Source of the DNA: Megascapheus bottae
Taxonomy: Eukaryota; Chordata; Mammalia; Rodentia; Geomyidae
Direction: 5' to 3'
Assembly (NCBI GenBank): GCA_024803745.1
Contig: JANJXV010000129.1
Span: 1,054,001 to 1,118,000 of the forward strand
Length of the DNA stretch: 64,000 nucleotides
Position 1 is the first letter of the stretch. Each line of letters opens with the position of its first letter. The notes under the pieces are model-generated. The model saw nothing but the letters and a program-made list of their open reading frames with translations. It did no database searches and was not told where the DNA came from. Shown piece after piece: positions 11,246 through 22,609 of the stretch. The position numbers and the translations under genes were made by a program.

Positions 11246-11494
11246 TGTGAAGTGTGGTCCCATTCCTACGTTTGAAATATCCACTGTTTTGCCAACATAA
11301 TGTGATGGTAAGTCAGCTCAGACTCTGAATGAGCCTTGTAACCTATGGATCCTGGAGGAAGGCCTGTTGGAGATGCTGCTGACAAAGCTGATCGCTGCCT
11401 ACCAGAAAGGTGATCTCTTTTAATTGGGAAACTTCCTGCACAATTTCAAATAGTGGAGGACAATGTAGTAGTTGCTGGAAATTCTCTTGAAAAA
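11246..11494 (+). pseudogene. RalGDS-family RasGEF-N exon relic, unit A
   Basis: The exon lies between an acceptor (ccaattcctcag) and a strong donor (gaaaaa|gtgagt). Its best reading has the pattern expected of the Ras-GEF N-terminal motif of RalGDS/RGL proteins: an acidic-Gly-Leu-Leu-Glu-Met-Leu segment, then Leu-x-Pro-Ala-Tyr, a Tyr-Val-x-x-Phe-Leu strand, and a Leu-Leu-Glu-Ile-Leu-Leu-Lys-Lys helix at the donor. Those family members are guanine exchange factors for Ral GTPases. The frame has several stops, including one near 11421 private to unit A and stops near 11450-11470 in both units. It is dead in both copies. The family call rests on motif recall, not alignment. Confidence 0.65.
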
Positions 11495-12320
11495 GTGAGT
11501 GTTCCCACCCAAACCCAGGTTTGCTCACCACTCCTGGACAAGCCTTGGAATACTTGGATCCTCTCTGAGCCTGTTTGGTTCACTGGGGTGTTCACAGGGG
11601 AGCTAAGCATGATACAAGTGCACAAATTACTTCATTATGACTGGGACACCATGCCATTTCATTTCCCTCACAAGCTACTGGAGTCTCAACAGTGTGCTTA
11701 CTGAGAAGTTGGATTTCAGGCATGAGTAAGTGGCTCCCAACTGCAGCCCTCACCTAGGTGACATCCTAGGAAATCCCATTTCCCAGTAAGAAATGAGGTG
11801 TCAGTACTAATGGCGGAGGCCTGTGAAATACTGGCGTCAGAGGAAAAGCTGGGGGCTGAATCAATTTTGAGCCATCAGGGAGGGATTGTGATAGCTTTGC
11901 CTGTTAGAACCTGAAAGCATTTACATTTTGGTGTGTGGTCCATTACTGCCACTTGAACCTGAACCCAGGTCTAAATACCATTCCTTTGGTGTTCAAAAAT
12001 TAGCACTGTACCATTTGAGTCATAGGTCAAGTTCTGGCTTTTTGCTGCCTAATTGAAGACAAGTGCCTTTAGACTTTTACTGACTAGACTGGCTTTCCAC
12101 TGTGATCTTCAGAGCTCAGCCTGCTGGGTGGCTAAGATTAGAGCAATGAGCATTTAGTTCTTTATTTAGAGCATTCACTTATTGATTTATTTAGAGCATT
12201 TACTTAGTTAATTTAAGGTGCGTTTACTTTGGACAGATGCATAGAGGCCTCTCTCAGAAGCTTCTGGAAGTGGGGTGTAAAAGTCATCCTGTTCTCGAGT
12301 GTCTCTTACCCCCCTCCCAG
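11495..12320 (+). other. Intron-like region of RalGDS-like pseudogene
   Basis: Between the two exon relics; holds an antisense diverged B1-ID composite SINE at about 11936-12150. An 83-codon open frame at 11453-11704 starts inside the preceding exon and shows no family pattern. Confidence 0.5.
11936..12150 (-). mobile_element. B1-ID composite SINE, antisense, diverged
   Basis: Reverse-complement features: cttgaacctgaacccaggtc, tagcactgtaccatttgagtc, then tgactagactggctttccac and a degraded B1 half. Confidence 0.65.
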
Positions 12321-12666
12321 CACATAAGTGCACATCTCTGCAGGACAGCCACAGCATTAGAGTCCTGCAAGAAAGCGGCTTTGGTAAAAGGCTCAGGATG
12401 GAGAGAGAGGGCTCTCACTTTCCTTGTACCGAATGTGCCCACAGCATCATGTGTTCCATCTATACGATGTGAATGGACTTCTACCCCAGTGATTTCTACG
12501 AGTTCAAGAACTGCCACACCCTGACACAACTCAAGCTCTATATGAGGCTCCACATGGCGGCTTTGGACCTGCTCTTCTAAACACAAACTTTTTGACCAGC
12601 TGGAGGAATATGTGACCAGTAAGACCAAGAAAAAGTAGAAGTCCTGGTGTGGGTGCCTCAGAGCCT
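12321..12666 (+). pseudogene. RalGDS-family RasGEF-N second exon relic, unit A
   Basis: Acceptor at ccccctcccag and donor at cct|gtgagt. One frame contains a Ser-Ile ... Asp-Phe-Tyr-Pro-Ser-Asp-Phe ... Thr-Gln-Leu ... Tyr-Met-x-Leu-His ... Asp-Leu series that lines up with the second half of the RasGEF-N region (S-I-L-x-W-L ... D-F-x-x-P-x-D-F ... L-x-x-Y ... D-L) in RalGDS/RGL proteins. In-frame stops interrupt it near 12470 and 12580. Order and spacing relative to 11246-11494 support one pseudogene. Confidence 0.6.
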
Positions 12667-13225
12667 GTGAGTAGGAAGCCCATGTGGTCTAGATATTGGT
12701 TGGATATACCTTTTGCTCTGAACCCCATGTGTGACACAGTTGAACCTGCAGATACTATGGAGGAAGAAAAAGAGCAGCCAGATTTCCTTCCGTTTCCTTT
12801 CACACTCCACCCAGAGTCAGTCCATCTGAGTCAGAGTAACACTCCACTTATTGTGCAAGCTGAAGGGGCACACGCTGGGCTCATGGAAAATGTCCCCATG
12901 GGAAGCAGCAAGTGTACTCTCAATACTGGATTCATGGGAGGAAAATGAATCCATCCTCACAGAATATCCAGACCCATCCATCTCACTGAAAGAGACTCAA
13001 TCTCCATTCGACAAACCAGAATCCATCCCCCTCTTAACTCAGGAAGGACATTCTGTTTCTCATGAGGAAGGAGACCCTTCTGAGGACTCTGAAGGAGAAT
13101 TACTGTCTGAAGGCAACTTGGAGGCCAGTCTGGATTTAGAGCTTCCCTGTCCCCTTCCTAAAAAGACATCTCTTTATCTTGCTCTCATGATTCTTGTCAA
13201 GTATTCATTGTATTTACTTTGCTAA
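12667..13225 (+). pseudogene. 3' part of RalGDS-like pseudogene or unknown ORF, unit A
   Basis: Acidic, Ser/Pro/Glu-rich open frame ending TAA (TGC-TAA, about 13223-13225) after a hydrophobic stretch of about 17 residues (Leu-Tyr-Leu-Ala-Leu-Met-Ile-Leu type). In unit A a one-base gain near 12837 splits it; in unit B it is 174 codons. An attaaa hexamer follows the stop. I cannot name it. It may be the linker and tail exon of the RalGDS-like gene, or unrelated. A 384-bp deletion relative to B lies at about 12703. Confidence 0.4.
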
Positions 13226-13639
13226 CTATTAAACTCTCATTGTTAATATTATGGTGTGCAGTTCTTCAGTGCTTATTATACTGTGTTTTATTTTCCACTT
13301 ATAATGTGAGACCTCAGACACATAGGTCCTGGGTGGGCCAAAAACCAGACAGGTCTGGTCCCATAGAAGACAACCTTACTGGATATACAGGGAACTATGA
13401 AATGCATGGAATCACCAGGAATCCAGGCCAGGCCTCCATGGAAAGACAAGTCAGCTACCAAAGCTTAAGGACAGAGCAGATGCCTGGAAATGTGTTTTGT
13501 CAATCGGGAGAAGTGCCAGAGTAACTGTAATATTATGTGGGACTCTGTTCTGTGAGTTCAAGTCTGTTTATATATCCATTGTGCTTTGTACAAATATTTA
13601 AGAAAATTAAAACTCCACAATAGCATCAAAAATCTACTT

Positions 13640-13834
13640 TGGCTTTGAATGTGGCCTAGTTGTAGAGTGCTCGCCTAGTATACAAGAAGACCTTGATTCA
13701 ATTCCTCCGCACTGAATACACAGAAAAAGCAGATGGGGCACTGTGGCTCAGGTGTCAGAGAGCCACCCTTGAACAAATGTGGCCAAGGACAGTTCCTGGT
13801 CCCTCAGTTCAAGTCCCAGGACTAGCGAAACAAG
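13640..13834 (+). mobile_element. ID-like SINE dimer
   Basis: tgtggcctagttgtagagtg, then the second monomer gatggggcactgtggctcag and gtcccaggactagc. Confidence 0.85.
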
Positions 13835-14214
13835 AAATCATACCATTTTCCACACATTTGGAAATAAATCTGTTTTATCTAACCCTACTTCTTTTTTGCC
13901 AGTCCAGAGTGTGTGCCACCAAGCCAAACTACTGGCCCCCAACCTTACTATTTTTAATCATTTAATTTTTTTACATAATCATATTTCATGCTGTCTGTAT
14001 TAATAGCATAAACAGTATGCTTAGTGTAATAATGTTAAAGGTAAAACATAAGAAATTAATAACTAAAATTCCTTTTTTATTATTTTTATAGCATTACTAC
14101 AATTTTATGAGAAAAATTACCTAGAATGCCTAGAATGTTTATTTTAGAGTTCAAGTAATCCATTTTGATAAATATATCAACCTACATCATTTATTTGAAC
14201 ACATTTTAAACTAT

Positions 14215-14400
14215 TTTTTTCAGGAATGAAAATACATACATATTTGTTGTAAATGAAATTTATGACTTGTGGGGAAGGGAAAAAGAAAAGGGGGAAGGGG
14301 GTAACAGTTTTTACAAGAAATGTACTCATTACATATGTAACAGCAATCTCTTTGTATATCACCTTGACAACAAATTTTTTGAAAAGTACAATGAGTTTAA
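14215..14400 (+). repeat. Retroelement 3'-tail-like repeat
   Basis: G/A-rich polypurine (ggggaagggaaaaagaaaag) followed by acaagaaatgtactcattac and a caccttgacaacaaat end. A relative sits at about 20870-21050. Probably an L1-type 3' untranslated end. Confidence 0.45.
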
Positions 14401-14427
14401 ATGTCTACTTTGGGCAGAATTTTTTTT

Positions 14428-14625
14428 TGCCAGTACTGGGCTTAGACTCAGGACCTGAGCACGATCCTTGTTTTTGTTTTTGTTTATTCTTAAGGCGCAA
14501 GTTCTATCACATGTGCCACAGCACCACTTTTATCTTTTTTTATCTATGTTGTTCTGACGAATTGAACTTGGGTCTTCATTCATGCTCGGCAAGAACTCTT
14601 CCACTAGCCTTAACTTATGGCCCCA
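14428..14625 (-). mobile_element. ID-like SINE dimer, antisense
   Basis: ttttttttgccagtactggg, then gccacagcaccacttttatc and tgaacttgggtcttcattc. Confidence 0.8.
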
Positions 14626-14716
14626 GTGGGAAGGAAGTTTTCCATAAAATATGTAGGAAATATGTACACTAAGGAAAAGCCATCAAAAATAGAAGAAAAA
14701 TTATATACTTAGATAA

Positions 14717-15412
14717 CGACATGCCAGTATTATGGCAGATCTCTGTAATTCTAGCTTCAAGAGTGGCCTATTTGGACCGGGAGTTGGCTGGCTGAAGTAA
14801 AGTGCTATCCTTGAGCAAGCCCTAGGACAGTGCTCTGGCCATGAGTTGAAGCCATAGGACATGCAAAAAATAATAATTTAATGCCCGTGACTGGTGGCTC
14901 ACCCTGGTAATCCTAGCTACCCTGGAGGATCGAGGTTCAAAGACGGCCCAGGCATAAAAATCTGTGAGAATCTTATTTCCAAATAATCCAGAAAATTCAA
15001 AATGAAAATGTGCCTCAAGTGGTAGAGCTCTTGCCTTGAGCTGAAGAGCTTAAGGTAAACATCCAGGCCCAGAGTTCAAGCCCCATGTGTGAAAAAGAAA
15101 AAGAAAAAGAAAGCCCTTATCTAAGGCTGGAGTGCACACTAGTGGTAGTTTGCTTGCCTAGTATGCACAAAGCCTTGTGTTCAATTACTCTGTACCACTT
15201 ACACCAAAAAAAAAGCTGGAAATGATCTCAGAAGGTTGGGTTCTGAGGATCACAGTTCAAAGCCAGGCCAGACACTAAAGTCCATGAAACTGTTACTTCC
15301 ACTTAAGCACCAGAAAACCAGAAGTGACACTGTGGCTCAAGGTGTTTAAGGTTGTAGCCTTGAGCTGAAGAGCCCAGGGACACTGCCCAGGTGCACAATT
15401 AAAGTCTTACAA
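14717..15412 (+). mobile_element. Cluster of four SINEs
   Basis: Diverged composite at 14717-14870; B1-ID composite at 14882-15105 with an aaaaag tail; ID monomer at 15125-15205; B1-ID composite at 15213-15412 whose tail has become the adjoining GA repeat. All are on the plus strand. Confidence 0.8.
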
Positions 15413-15490
<78 letters not shown>

Positions 15491-15561
15491 GAGACAGAGA
15501 GAGACAGAGAGACAGAGAGAGACAGAGAGGCAGAGAGAGACAGAGAGACAGAGAGAGAGAC

Positions 15562-15604
<43 letters not shown>

Positions 15605-15648
15605 CAGACCGACAGAGACAGGCAGAGACAGAGAGACAGAGACAGAGA
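15413..15648 (+). repeat. (GA)n / (GACA)n microsatellite
   Basis: About 60 bp of pure GA, then GA with GACA interruptions. The complementary strand gives a spurious Ser/Leu ORF. The unit B counterpart (51419-51612) is shorter. Confidence 0.97.
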
Positions 15649-15649
15649 C

Positions 15650-16205
15650 ATCAAACAGTCAGGCACTGCTGGCTGAAGCGTGTAATTGTACCTACTATGG
15701 AGGCTGAGATTGGAGGATCTTGGTTCAAAGCCCAAAGCCAGCCTGGACACATATGTTTGTGAGACTTACATCACCAATTAACTACCAGAAACCAAAAATG
15801 GAGCTGTAGAGGAAGAGCGCTAGCCTTGAGCTGAAGAGGTCAGGGACAGTCCAGGCCCAAAGTCCAAGCAACATGACGAATCAATAATAAAAAAAAGAAG
15901 ATAGCTAATAGTAATGATGAATAATTTTGGGCTGGGAGTTTGGCCTAGTGGTAGAGTGCTTGCCTAGCATGCACGAAGACCTGGGTTCAATTCCTCAATA
16001 TCACATTCATAGAAAAATGCTGGAAGTGGTGCTGAGGCTGAAGTGGTAGAGCCCTAGCCTTGAGAAAATATAAGGACAGTGCTCAGTCCCTGAGTTCAAG
16101 CCCAGGACTGGCCAAATCAAAAGTAGTAGAGCACTGGCATTGAACTGAAGATCTGAGGAACAGCCCAGGCACAGATTTCAAGCACCACAAACAACAACAA
16201 CAAAA
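15650..16205 (+). mobile_element. Cluster of SINEs
   Basis: B1-ID composite at about 15650-15890, a clean ID dimer at 15929-16117 (gggctgggagtttggcctag, then gctggaagtggtgctgaggc), and a partial ID half to 16205 ending in caacaacaac. Confidence 0.85.
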
Positions 16206-16554
16206 TTTATGAAATGGCAGTGGTGGTTTTAAGCTAAGCAAAAATAGAGTAGAAAGTGGTAAAATACATATTGGTGTGTAAGCAAAATAGCCAGACTTAT
16301 GCATTAGAACAGGATAGCAACTTGAAAAAAAATTTGTTTTCCATCTCACTAGGTCCTGTCTCTTAATTTATTCAAGTAAGTAAAATGCTGGGTTTTATAA
16401 TCGTTGCTCTTAATATTAGAAAACCATAATATCTCTCATTAACCAACAAAGACCAGGAACTGGGGCTTCGTTCAAATGGCAGAGTATCAGGCAAGAGAAG
16501 AAAAAATTGAATTAAGAACTTGAAGTCCTTGATCCAGAACCTGCATAGTAACAG
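16206..16554. other. No gene seen
   Basis: Unique sequence with an inserted degraded ID-like piece at about 16450-16500 (accaggaactggggcttcg). Nothing coding is recognised. Confidence 0.5.
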
Positions 16555-16790
16555 AGCAGCAGCCTGGTGATGGTACCTCACACCTATAATCTTAGCTACT
16601 CAGGAGGCTAAGATCTGAGAATCAAAGTTTAAAGCCAGCCAAAGTACCCAGTTAACTGCCAGAAAAACCAGAAGTGGCACTGTGGCTCACAGATTAAAGC
16701 ACTAGCCTTGAGCTGAAGAGCTCAGGGACAGTGCCCAGGCCCAGCGTTCAAGCCCCACAATTGACAAAAATCAAACAAGCAAACAAAACT
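16555..16790 (+). mobile_element. B1-ID composite SINE
   Basis: agcctggtgatggtacctca, taatcttagctactcaggag, gccttgagctgaagagctc and gttcaagccccac. A well-preserved example of the composite type. Confidence 0.9.
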
Positions 16791-16984
16791 CACAAAGAAG
16801 CCTGCAGACCACAGTGGTTCTGCTGAGTCTCTTCTCTATGGCGATCAGGAAACATTTCACTTTTTCTGTCTCTTCCCATCTCAACATTCATACTAAAATA
16901 AGACTGTGTTGAAAGTTTCAATTTATAAAAATGTTTTTCATGAAGCACCCTGAAATATTCATCGCTTATATCTCAATTGAAGAT

Positions 16985-17085
16985 AGTTGATTTGAGGCTG
17001 CATTGGTACAGTGCTAGCCTTGAGCAGAAAAGGTCAGGGATAGAGCTGAAACACTCAGTTGAAGACCCAGTGCCAACACACCAAA
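16985..17085 (+). mobile_element. ID-like SINE
   Basis: gatttgaggctgcattggta, then gtgctagccttgagcag and a degraded 3' end. Confidence 0.7.
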
Positions 17086-17186
17086 GAAATTATGCACTTT
17101 ATACATGTTTTCTAATTTCTTAATGAATTTTTCAGTCTGTATAAATATAGGGTACATTCCTTGTTACTTAAGTAAGATTGCTCTTT

Positions 17187-17515
17187 TTTTTTCTTTTTGC
17201 CAGTCCTACGGCTTGGACTCAGGGCCTAGACATTTTCATTGGACTCGCTCTTCCTCTTGAGACACAGCGCCACTTCTAGCTTTTATTCTGAGTATGCGGT
17301 ACCGGTGAATAGAACCTAGGTCTTCATGCATTCTAGGTGAGCACTCTACCATTAGGCTACATTCCCAGGCAGTGAGATTCCTTTTACAGTCATTGCATGT
17401 TCACAGAGTTTGATCTCACACACTGTAGGGCCCTGGTTGGCTTTGACCTGTGATCCTAAACCCTGAGCATCCTAAGTAGCTGAAATTAAATTGTGAGCCA
17501 GCATGATGACTTCCA
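17187..17515 (-). mobile_element. Antisense ID dimer plus antisense B1-like half
   Basis: ttctttttgccagtcctacg, then agcactctaccattaggc (ID dimer to 17375), followed by gttggctttgacctgtgatc and tcctaagtagctgaaatt (B1-like, to 17515). Unit A lacks about 17 bp present in B at about 53209. Confidence 0.8.
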
Positions 17516-17569
17516 TTCTTTTTTCTACAAAAATATATGTAGTTATCTAAAATATATCTATAGCTAAAA

Positions 17570-18672
17570 AAAATGAATCTCTCCCAAACAAATCTTCAAA
17601 GAAACAACCACCCATTTAAAAGTTGGGTAAAGACTTAAAAGAGTATTCTCTGAAGAAAAAATTAAAATGGGCTTTAGACACATGAAGAAATGCTCCATAT
17701 CTCTAGCAATAAGGGAAATGAAAATCAAAACAACTTTGAGATTCCTCCTGACTCCAGTCAGAATGGCCATTATCAAAAAATCTAATAAGAGATACTGGTG
17801 GGGAAGTGACCAGGGGGATCATACCTACACTGTTGGTGTGAGTGTAAACTCGTTCAACCACTAGGGAAAGCAGTGTGGTGGTTCCTCAAAAGACTGAACA
17901 TAGAGCTCCCCTATGATCCAGCAAATCCACTACTTGGCATCTACCCAATTGTCCAGAAAAAAGGACATTCTAAAGCCACTAGCACAATGATGCTCATTGC
18001 AGCACTATTTACCATAGCAAAGCTATGAAACCAACCCAGATGCCACTCAGTAGATGACTGAATCAAGAAGATGTGGTACTTATACACAATGGAATGCTAT
18101 GCTGCCATCAGAAGAAAAGACATCACCCCATTTGTAAGGAAATGGAAAGACTTGGAAAAATTCATATTAAGTGAAGCAAGCCAGACCCAAAAAAACATAA
18201 GCTCAATGGTTTCCCTCATTTGTAACAATTAGTTCACATCTAGGACTCTCCTAGCAGAGGATTACAATAACTCAAAAACCTAGGTATATAAGGTCATATA
18301 GGATGAGACTAAATGAAAGGATCTTTAGGATATGGGAACAAGAGCTATACATTGTGTCATCGTTGCTCTTAATCTTGTGTGATTTTTGTCCTTAATCTAC
18401 TATGTTATTTCTCATCTCTTATTTTGCCCTTTGGTTAATGTCAGATTGTTACTGTATCTGATTTTTCCCTGGCATATTGTATATATGTTTATTTGTTTAT
18501 GTCAAATAGGAAAGGGAAGGGGGGAAACAAGATGATTGGGAAGGGGAGGGGAGAGGGAACTGGGGACAAAAACATGTGGAGTGGAATAAATGTGTGAGAA
18601 GTAATGCAGTCCACTACCTGTAAATGTAATCGTAACCCCTCTATACATTACCCTGAAAATAAAAAAGAGACT
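17570..18672 (+). mobile_element. L1 3' tail 1, unit A (ORF2 C-terminus plus 3'UTR)
   Basis: Starts at the L1 region equivalent to 25600 (aaagacttaaaagagtattc) and continues with the conserved gacacatgaagaaatgctcc, then ccagcaaatccactacttgg and tacacaatggaatgctatg. It ends with the family's polypurine 3'UTR (gggaagggggg, then gggaaggggaggggagaggg) and tail near 18672. ORF2 is broken by stops and indels. It is 5' truncated. Confidence 0.92.
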
Positions 18673-18689
18673 ATAAAAATATCTGTAGA

Positions 18690-18740
18690 AAATGAGGTTG
18701 GATGATGGAAACAACCAGATGCCCTACTACAAAAAATGTG

Positions 18741-18785
<45 letters not shown>

Positions 18786-19345
18786 CACAATGGAATGATA
18801 CGTAGCCAACCGACAAGATAAAATAATGGCATTCTCGGGGAAGTGGATGAAAAGGAAAAAAATCATATTAAGTGAAGTAAGCCAAACTCAAAGGAACATA
18901 GGCCCAAGAGTCTCCCTCATTTGTCAAATTCAGTAGAAACCTTGGGCTCTGCTACCAGAGATTTATAATAGAACAAAATCTAGAGACATCGTGACAAATA
19001 GTATGACACTAAATGTAAGGACCTCCAAGATAAAGAAACAAAACTCATATAATGAGTGATTGTTGTCCTTAATGAACTATGTGATCTTTTATCTCTTTTG
19101 CTATCCCTTGGTTATATCATATTGTTACAATATTTCACCTTGTTTTCTGATATATTTCATATGTGCCTAATTGGTTATTTGAAATTGGATAGGGAAGGGG
19201 GGAAATGAACATGAGTGGGGGTAGGGGAAGGGTAATGGGGACCATATCATTACATGGGGTATCAAAGTTTGAGAAGTAATGCACCTTCTATCTGGTGAAT
19301 ATAATGTAACCCTTCTATAAATTACAATAAAAATAAATACATAAA
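18690..19345 (+). mobile_element. L1 3' tail 2, unit A, with CA repeat
   Basis: A second, shorter L1 3' end starting at gaaacaaccagatgcc. It contains a CA microsatellite at 18741-18788 in place of the usual tatacacaatgg context, then the gcccaagagtctccctcatt stretch, polypurine (agggaagggggg) and a taatgcaccttctatctgg end with an aaaataaataca tail. Confidence 0.9.
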
Positions 19346-19785
19346 AAGAAGATCTGCACAGAAAAAAATAATAATGGCATTTTTGGGATAGTGGATGAAA
19401 TTAGAGTGAATCCTGTTGAGTGAGATAAGTCAAGACCTAGGAACAAAAGGTACATGGTATCCTTAATATATAGATATTAGTTTCAAACAGTAGTAGAGCG
19501 ATGATTGAATAGTTGATACCCAAAGTTCTGGACATAATTTTGGAGATATAAACATAAATACATAGACATAAAAATCTAGGATAGACTATCCACTCTATAG
19601 ACATGTGTTTTATTATAGATTAATCTGTATCTATGACATACAATGACTCAGCTTAACTTTTACTATATTCTAAAATCTATGTGCCAGTGATTGTATAGCG
19701 ATTCCCTTCTTGAATACTTGTTGGTTAAACATGACATTTGAAATATGATGTAAATTTCAATGTTAATAAATTTTTTTAAAAAAGA
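19346..19785 (+). mobile_element. L1 3' tail 3, older family, unit A
   Basis: Starts aataatggcatttttgggat and continues tggatgaaattagagtgaat with gtcaagacctaggaacaaaa, as in older L1 3' ends. It ends with ttaataaatttttttaaaaa. It shares no polypurine tract with tails 1 and 2. Confidence 0.75.
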
Positions 19786-20165
19786 GGCTAGAGGTAAATA
19801 CCACTAATGTACTTGCTCTAAGTGGTACAGAAATTTTCTTAATGAATCAAGGGGTTTTATTACATCTTTATGCAATTATTTTAGTTCTGAGTGTTCTACA
19901 CTCAATGATACTTCTGGAAAGATGATATAGCTGACTGTGTAGATGGTATGAAGACATACTGGCCTAAACGTAGAATAAAGCATTGGTAAGTGGCTGTTAG
20001 CTGTCAAGATTCTACTGGAATATGTGGAATGAATTTATTAAGCACAATGCAGGCTCTTAGTCAGATCAGGATCAAGATTATGTGGTTCCATCAGATGAAT
20101 GAGGAAAGATCAGAAAAATCTACTAAGATATCCAGATATACTTTTGAAACTAAGGTATCTGTACT
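19786..20165. other. No gene seen
   Basis: Unique AT-rich sequence after the third L1 tail. A short open frame at 19990-20196 has no support. Confidence 0.5.
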
Positions 20166-20635
20166 CCTTTTTTTTCTTTCTTGGTGGGGAGCTTGAACTT
20201 TGGACCTGGGCAAGGTCTCTTAGATCTTTTTCCTCAAGGCTAATGCTGTACCAGTTTTAGCCACAACTCCACTTAGTTTTTGGGTGGATAAGTGGAGAGT
20301 AGAATCTTACAGTTTTTTTTTGTTTTCGTTTTTTTGCTTGCTAAGGCTTTGATTCACCTTCTCCCTGGCTAGTAGAATGACAATTATGACCCTCCAGCGC
20401 CTGGCTAGTGATTCTTTAAAATTGGACTTTCTTCCAAATCACATAACTGGTTCCTAGCAAAGTTTTGAAGCCTGACTTAAATGTGACAGATTTTTGTCAC
20501 TTGGAGACACTCTGTGCTGAACGTTAGAAATTTACCAGCTGAGTCACAGTGGCACTTCCAGTTTTTTGTTTATGTGGTGCTGAGGAATGGAATCCAGGGT
20601 TTCATACATGCTAGGCAAGCTTCATTTTCAGCCTA
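20166..20635 (-). mobile_element. Two antisense diverged SINEs
   Basis: First at about 20166-20420: tttctttcttggtggggagc, ttgaactttggacctggg, and a degraded remainder. Second at about 20525-20635: agctgagtcacagtggcac, then gtggtgctgaggaatggaat and catgctaggcaagc. Confidence 0.65.
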
Positions 20636-20869
20636 AGGTTTTATGGTTTGTTTTTTCAGTGTTGTTGATTCTAAGGTACTGTATGATGTTCTTTCATTTT
20701 CTTTGCTTTTTACCTCTTTTCTTCTTTTTCCCTTTAGTTTTATTCTCTGTAGTCACTGTGTTGAATTCGGGTACCCTGTGTCTTGTACATAGGTTTATGT
20801 GATTTGGAATGGAGAGGGTATAATAAAATGGTAAAAAAAAAACAAAGGAAAAAGGGTGAACCAATTGAA

Positions 20870-21050
20870 CAGTGATACTTGGAAGACACTAAACGGAAAT
20901 GAACTGAACAATCTGGGTGGAGAGGGGGCTGAGGGTAGGAAAACAGAGAAAATGAGGGAGGGGATAACAATTTTCTTAAGAAATGTGTTCATTACTTATG
21001 TAACCCTATGCCAACTATATATTGACTTAACAAAAAAATTAACTTAAAAA
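20870..21050 (+). repeat. Retroelement 3'-tail-like repeat
   Basis: Polypurine-rich (gagagggggctgaggg, gagggaggggataac), then aagaaatgtgttcattactt and an A-rich end. Related to 14215-14400. Confidence 0.45.
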
Positions 21051-21056
21051 ATAATT

Positions 21057-21515
21057 TAGCTGGGTATGGTGGCTCACACTTGTAAATGTAGCTACTCAAG
21101 AGGCTGGGATCCAAGGATAGCAGTTCAAAGTCAGCCTGGGCACTGAAGTCCATGTGACTCTTATCTCCAATTAACCACCAGAAACCCAGAAGTGGCCCTA
21201 TGGCTCAAGGGATAGGGCAGTAGTCTTGAGCTGAAAAGCTCAGTGACAAGACCCAGGTGCAGAATTGCAGTCCCATGACTTGAATGAATGATACTAGCCA
21301 GGCTCTGTGGGCTCACACTTGGAATCCTATCTACACAGAATCAGGTTTGAATCCAGCCCAAACAAATTGCATGATATTCTGATTTACAGTTCATTACCAA
21401 AAATCTGGAAGTGGAGCTGTGGATAAAGTGGTAGAACACTAGCCTGAAGCAAAAAAAAAAACATTTAAGGACAGTTCCCAGGCCCTGGGTTCAAGTCCCA
21501 AGACTTGCATAAAAC
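21057..21515 (+). mobile_element. Two B1-ID composite SINEs in series
   Basis: 21057-21290: gctgggtatggtggctcaca, tctccaattaaccaccagaa, and an ID half. 21292-21515: ctagccaggctctgtgggct, gaatcctatctac, then gtggagctgtggataaagtg and gttcaagtcccaagac. Confidence 0.85.
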
Positions 21516-22609
21516 AAACAAAATGTGACGCTGAGTCGTCCATCATTTGGTGTTATAGTTCAATATTCTTGATATGCGTCTTAGAAATTAAGTCCCTAGC
21601 AAATACTCTCCCCTGAAATTCTGCTTCATAGCTGATTCATAGAATTTCAGCATCATTACTATCACCTTCCCGTTAGCATAGCAGTCTACTACTGAAAATT
21701 TGAACAAAACTTTTGAGTAATCCTAATTAATCTGTGTATCATCTGCACACACATCAAATCAGCAGCAGCTATGATCTACTATTATCTAAATGTATTTAAT
21801 CCCTTCTTGAGTTAATGAGCCTTAAAGAGTAAAACATATGAAATAGTTATGAACTAACAGTCATCATTCTTCTACCTAACATTGTAATATAAGTTTATAA
21901 ATGCAAGGACTATTCTGAAGTGTGCAGAAGATAGCTTCTAATTATAATATTCTCATGAAGTATAGTTTTTAAGAAACATGTTGTTTGCTTTGGGAAAGCA
22001 AAGGCAAGGAAAAATGATATAAGTAAGTTCCCTATTTATCAGAAGGAAAATACTATTGGGTTTAGATCAACTTTCATTCATTCCGTGCTGATGAAACAAA
22101 TATTTGCAATTCCTGAGGCCAATCACTTCATTGTGATGCACAGCCAGCTTAGATCAATCTTCCAAAAAAGGAAAGGAACAAATGAGAAGCAATTAAGGTT
22201 TCCAAAATGGACCAGGTGGTGGTGGCAGCTCACACTTGTAATTCTATCTACTCAAGGCCTGAAATCCAAGGATCTGGACTAAGTCTGTCTGTTATGAAAA
22301 TATTCCTGTCTGAAACATCATCTCTGTTATCACAGCCCAGCTGATACACTCTGCCCAACAGGTTCCAAACACCAAAGTCCATCTCCTATCTGAAATACTA
22401 GCAAACGTACTCACACATTATTTCCTCTTTGGGAGATAGTTGAAACAAGTACCAAAAACATTTCCCTGGCTTCAGAGTGGAAGTGGAAATATATACTGAC
22501 TAGAAGCCCATCTAGTAAATTACAGTCAATCATCTTTCCTCACATCTTGTTAGTTAAATTGAAAATGAGTGTTTGGATCAGAAGCGATGTGTATGAACAT
22601 ACAGGTTGT
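21516..22609. other. No recognised gene
   Basis: Unique AT-rich DNA. A 65-codon open frame at 22085-22282 runs into a B1-like fragment near 22215 and is not credible. Confidence 0.5.

Noticed and set aside
12284..12628. 114-codon minus-strand frame opposite the RalGDS-like exon
   Set aside because: Shadow of the plus-strand exon relic, which has splice sites and a family-like pattern.
15346..15750. 134-codon minus-strand open frame, almost all Ser/Leu, and similar frames at 3138-3443, 38186-38479 and 51408-51629
   Set aside because: They are translations of GA/GACA microsatellites, which lack stop codons in some frames.
18648..18866. 72-codon minus-strand frame with Val-Cys repeats
   Set aside because: Generated by the CA microsatellite inside an L1 tail.
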